This document shows, piece by piece, positions 61,661-64,000 of a stretch of 64,000 nucleotides of DNA. The DNA is taken from the NCBI RefSeq assembly GCF_902506205.1, contig NZ_LR732816.1:463007-527006 (forward strand). The letters run 5' to 3'. How positions within the stretch are numbered: the first letter of the stretch is position 1; each line of letters opens with the position of its first letter. Under the pieces are notes generated by a model that saw nothing but the letters and a program-made list of their open reading frames with translations, did not search any database and had not been told where the DNA came from. Both the position numbers and the translations under genes were made by a program. Source of the DNA: Brevundimonas sp. G8. Its GTDB lineage: Bacteria > Pseudomonadota > Alphaproteobacteria > Caulobacterales > Caulobacteraceae.

Positions 61661-62869
61661 GCCGATCAAGCAAGGCCGGCGACGGCGGCTTCTCGCCCGT
61701 CACCATGATCGTCGTCCTGCTGGTCGGGGTGGTGGCGTTGGCGGGGCTGGGCGTCCTGTCCGCCTATGCGCCGGAGCTGCGGTCGGGCAACGACGGCGGT
61801 GGCCATGCCTTGTCGCGGTCGTCCACCGGCTTCGGCGGCCTGCCTTCGCTGTTGCGCGGCGTGGGCGTGCCGGTGGTTCTGAACCGGGGCGCGCTGACCG
61901 AGGCGTCGGACGAGAGCCTGCTGATCCTGACGCCGTCGGCTCAGACCAAGCCCGAACAGATCGACGACATCGAACATTACGGCGCCACGCTGGTCGTCCT
62001 GCCGAAATGGACGTCCGTGCCCGACGCGGATCGCCCCGGCTGGGTGCGCACCCTGGGCGTCCAGCCGCCGTCGATGGCCCTGGCCGCGCTGCCGGACGAT
62101 CTACGTAAGGATCTGAAACTGATGGAGCGCAAGGGCCAAGCCACCGTGGCTCTGCGCGGTCCAAACGGCGTGCCCTTCGGCAAACCGATCCAGGTCGAAA
62201 ATCTGCGCACCTTGGGCGGCCCCGACTGGATTCCCATGGTCGTAGACGATCAGGGCCGTGCGGTGCTGGCGATGCATCGCGAGCTGCGGACCTATGTTCT
62301 CGCCGATCCCGACTTGGTCAGCACGGCTGCGCTCAAGACCCTGAACGGCGCGACCACGGCCGTCGGCCTGATCGACTTGGTGCGCGCCGCCGATGCGCCG
62401 GTGGTGTTCGACCTGACGCTGCATGGCTTCCAGCGGACGCGAAACATGCTGCGCCTGATGCTGGAGCCGCCACTGGTCGGCATGACCCTGGCGCTGGTCG
62501 CCCTGGCCGCCTTCGCCGGCTTCCAGGCCGCCGTCCGTTTCGGCCCGGCGCGCGAAAAGGGCCGGGTCATCGCCCTGGGCAAGCGTGGGCTGGCGGACAA
62601 TACGGCCGGCCTGGTCCGGCTGGCGCGGCGCGAGCATCGCATGGCCGCGCCATACGCCCTGTTGGTGCGCGCCGCCGTGGCCAGGGCCATCGGGGCGCCG
62701 CGCAATCTGGACGAGGCGGCGCTGGACGCCTTCCTCGACCGGGTCGGCCGAACCACCGGCGCGACCGAAACCTACACCGCCCTGGCCGAACAGGCCCGGG
62801 CCGCCAAGTCGCCGGCCGACCTGATGCGGGTCGCCGGCGCCCTTCATCGCTGGAACCAGGAGCTGACCC

Positions 62870-62883
<14 letters not shown>
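61657..62883 (+). CDS. DUF4350-domain membrane protein
   Basis: A 408-residue protein with TM segments near the N-terminus ([20 protein letters not shown]) and near residue 280 ([20 protein letters not shown]). The DUF4350 domain lies between them in the periplasm ([38 protein letters not shown]), and a cytoplasmic tail follows. It overlaps the DUF4129 gene by 4 bases and the MoxR start by 14 bases. It belongs to the MoxR-associated set. Confidence 0.88.
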
Positions 62884-63822
<939 letters not shown>

Positions 63823-63826
<4 letters not shown>

Positions 63827-64000
63827 TCTATCCCACCCGACGCGCGGTGACGGCGATGGCGGCGGGCGTTCCCGTGGCCCTGCTGGCCGGCGTCCTGACG
63901 CCTGTGGGCTGGATCGCAGGTCCGGTCTGGATCGCAGGCCTGCTGCTGCTCGTCGTCGTAGATGCCATGTCTGGCGGATCGAGGCGCGGGCTGGAGTTGG
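63823..64000 (+). CDS. DUF58-domain protein (partial, runs off right edge)
   Basis: The first 59 residues are visible from GTG 63823, which overlaps the MoxR stop by 4 bases. The start [20 protein letters not shown] and two hydrophobic segments are typical of the N-terminus of DUF58 proteins, which always accompany MoxR ATPases. The conserved DUF58 core lies outside the window. Confidence 0.82.

Overview
The window is high-GC, densely coded DNA that most resembles a Caulobacterales genome, probably Brevundimonas. The strongest clue is the carotenoid cluster at about 29.9-39.5 kb. It combines crtW, crtY, crtI, crtB, crtE, a type 2 idi, crtZ and a sterol-desaturase-type hydroxylase that looks like CrtG, the combination I recall for Brevundimonas sp. 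SD212. Many TonB-dependent receptors, Caulobacter-type regulators and frequent GTG/TTG starts agree. No rRNA or tRNA gene and no CRISPR array was seen.

1-28 kb is a catabolic region built from two related modules. Each has a TonB-dependent receptor and a fatty-acid-type acyl-CoA synthetase on the minus strand, a divergent alpha/beta hydrolase, a Spinster-like MFS transporter and a nearby TetR regulator. Module 1 (3.1-13.9 kb) adds an SCP2-type thiolase, a GH2 beta-mannosidase, a ROK sugar kinase, a Gfo/Idh/MocA oxidoreductase and a MerR regulator. A GH130 beta-mannoside enzyme (15.1 kb) and a MFE-2-like SDR dehydrogenase (left edge) lie close by. Module 2 (16.3-25.4 kb) adds a serine beta-lactamase-fold esterase and an SGNH esterase. 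A 33-34 bp inverted repeat (GTCAACATTCATT, 8-base spacer, AATGAATGTTGAC) lies in both divergent promoter regions and again before a DUF3089 lipase-like lipoprotein at 28.0 kb. It overlaps a TTGACG -35-like sequence each time. My inference is one TetR regulon for import, de-esterification, CoA activation, beta-oxidation and beta-mannoside cleavage of an acylated glycoside or similar lipid-linked sugar. The substrate is unknown.

25.4-26.7 kb holds an SDR gene broken by a 17-bp tandem duplication, divergent from a MerR regulator with a SoxR-box-like operator between them. 28.2-29.8 kb is a mobile-DNA scar: the C-terminal remnant of a serine recombinase, repeated TTCCCTG words, a strong hairpin and an IS6-family element.

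29.9-39.5 kb is the carotenoid cluster, in blocks of alternating orientation. An ABC exporter pair is translationally joined to crtE. The set predicts beta-carotene converted to ketolated, 3-hydroxylated and 2-hydroxylated xanthophylls.

39.7-48.1 kb carries an ECF41-type sigma factor operon (NmrA-like SDR, GST, sigma factor) with a matching TGTCACA-N16-CGTC promoter, an AraC/SDR divergent pair, an XRE regulator, and a VIT/vWA protein ending in an LPQTA sorting signal coupled to its own sortase. 48.2-52.6 kb holds a class IV-like histone deacetylase family protein, a 2'-5' RNA ligase-like protein and several uncharacterised exported proteins. 52.9-59.4 kb is one 2160-residue autotransporter adhesin made of IPT/TIG and putative Ig repeats. 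59.7-60.6 kb has uncharacterised ORFs between two copies of a short intergenic repeat. 61.0-64.0 kb is a DUF4129-DUF4350-MoxR-DUF58 operon running off the right edge.
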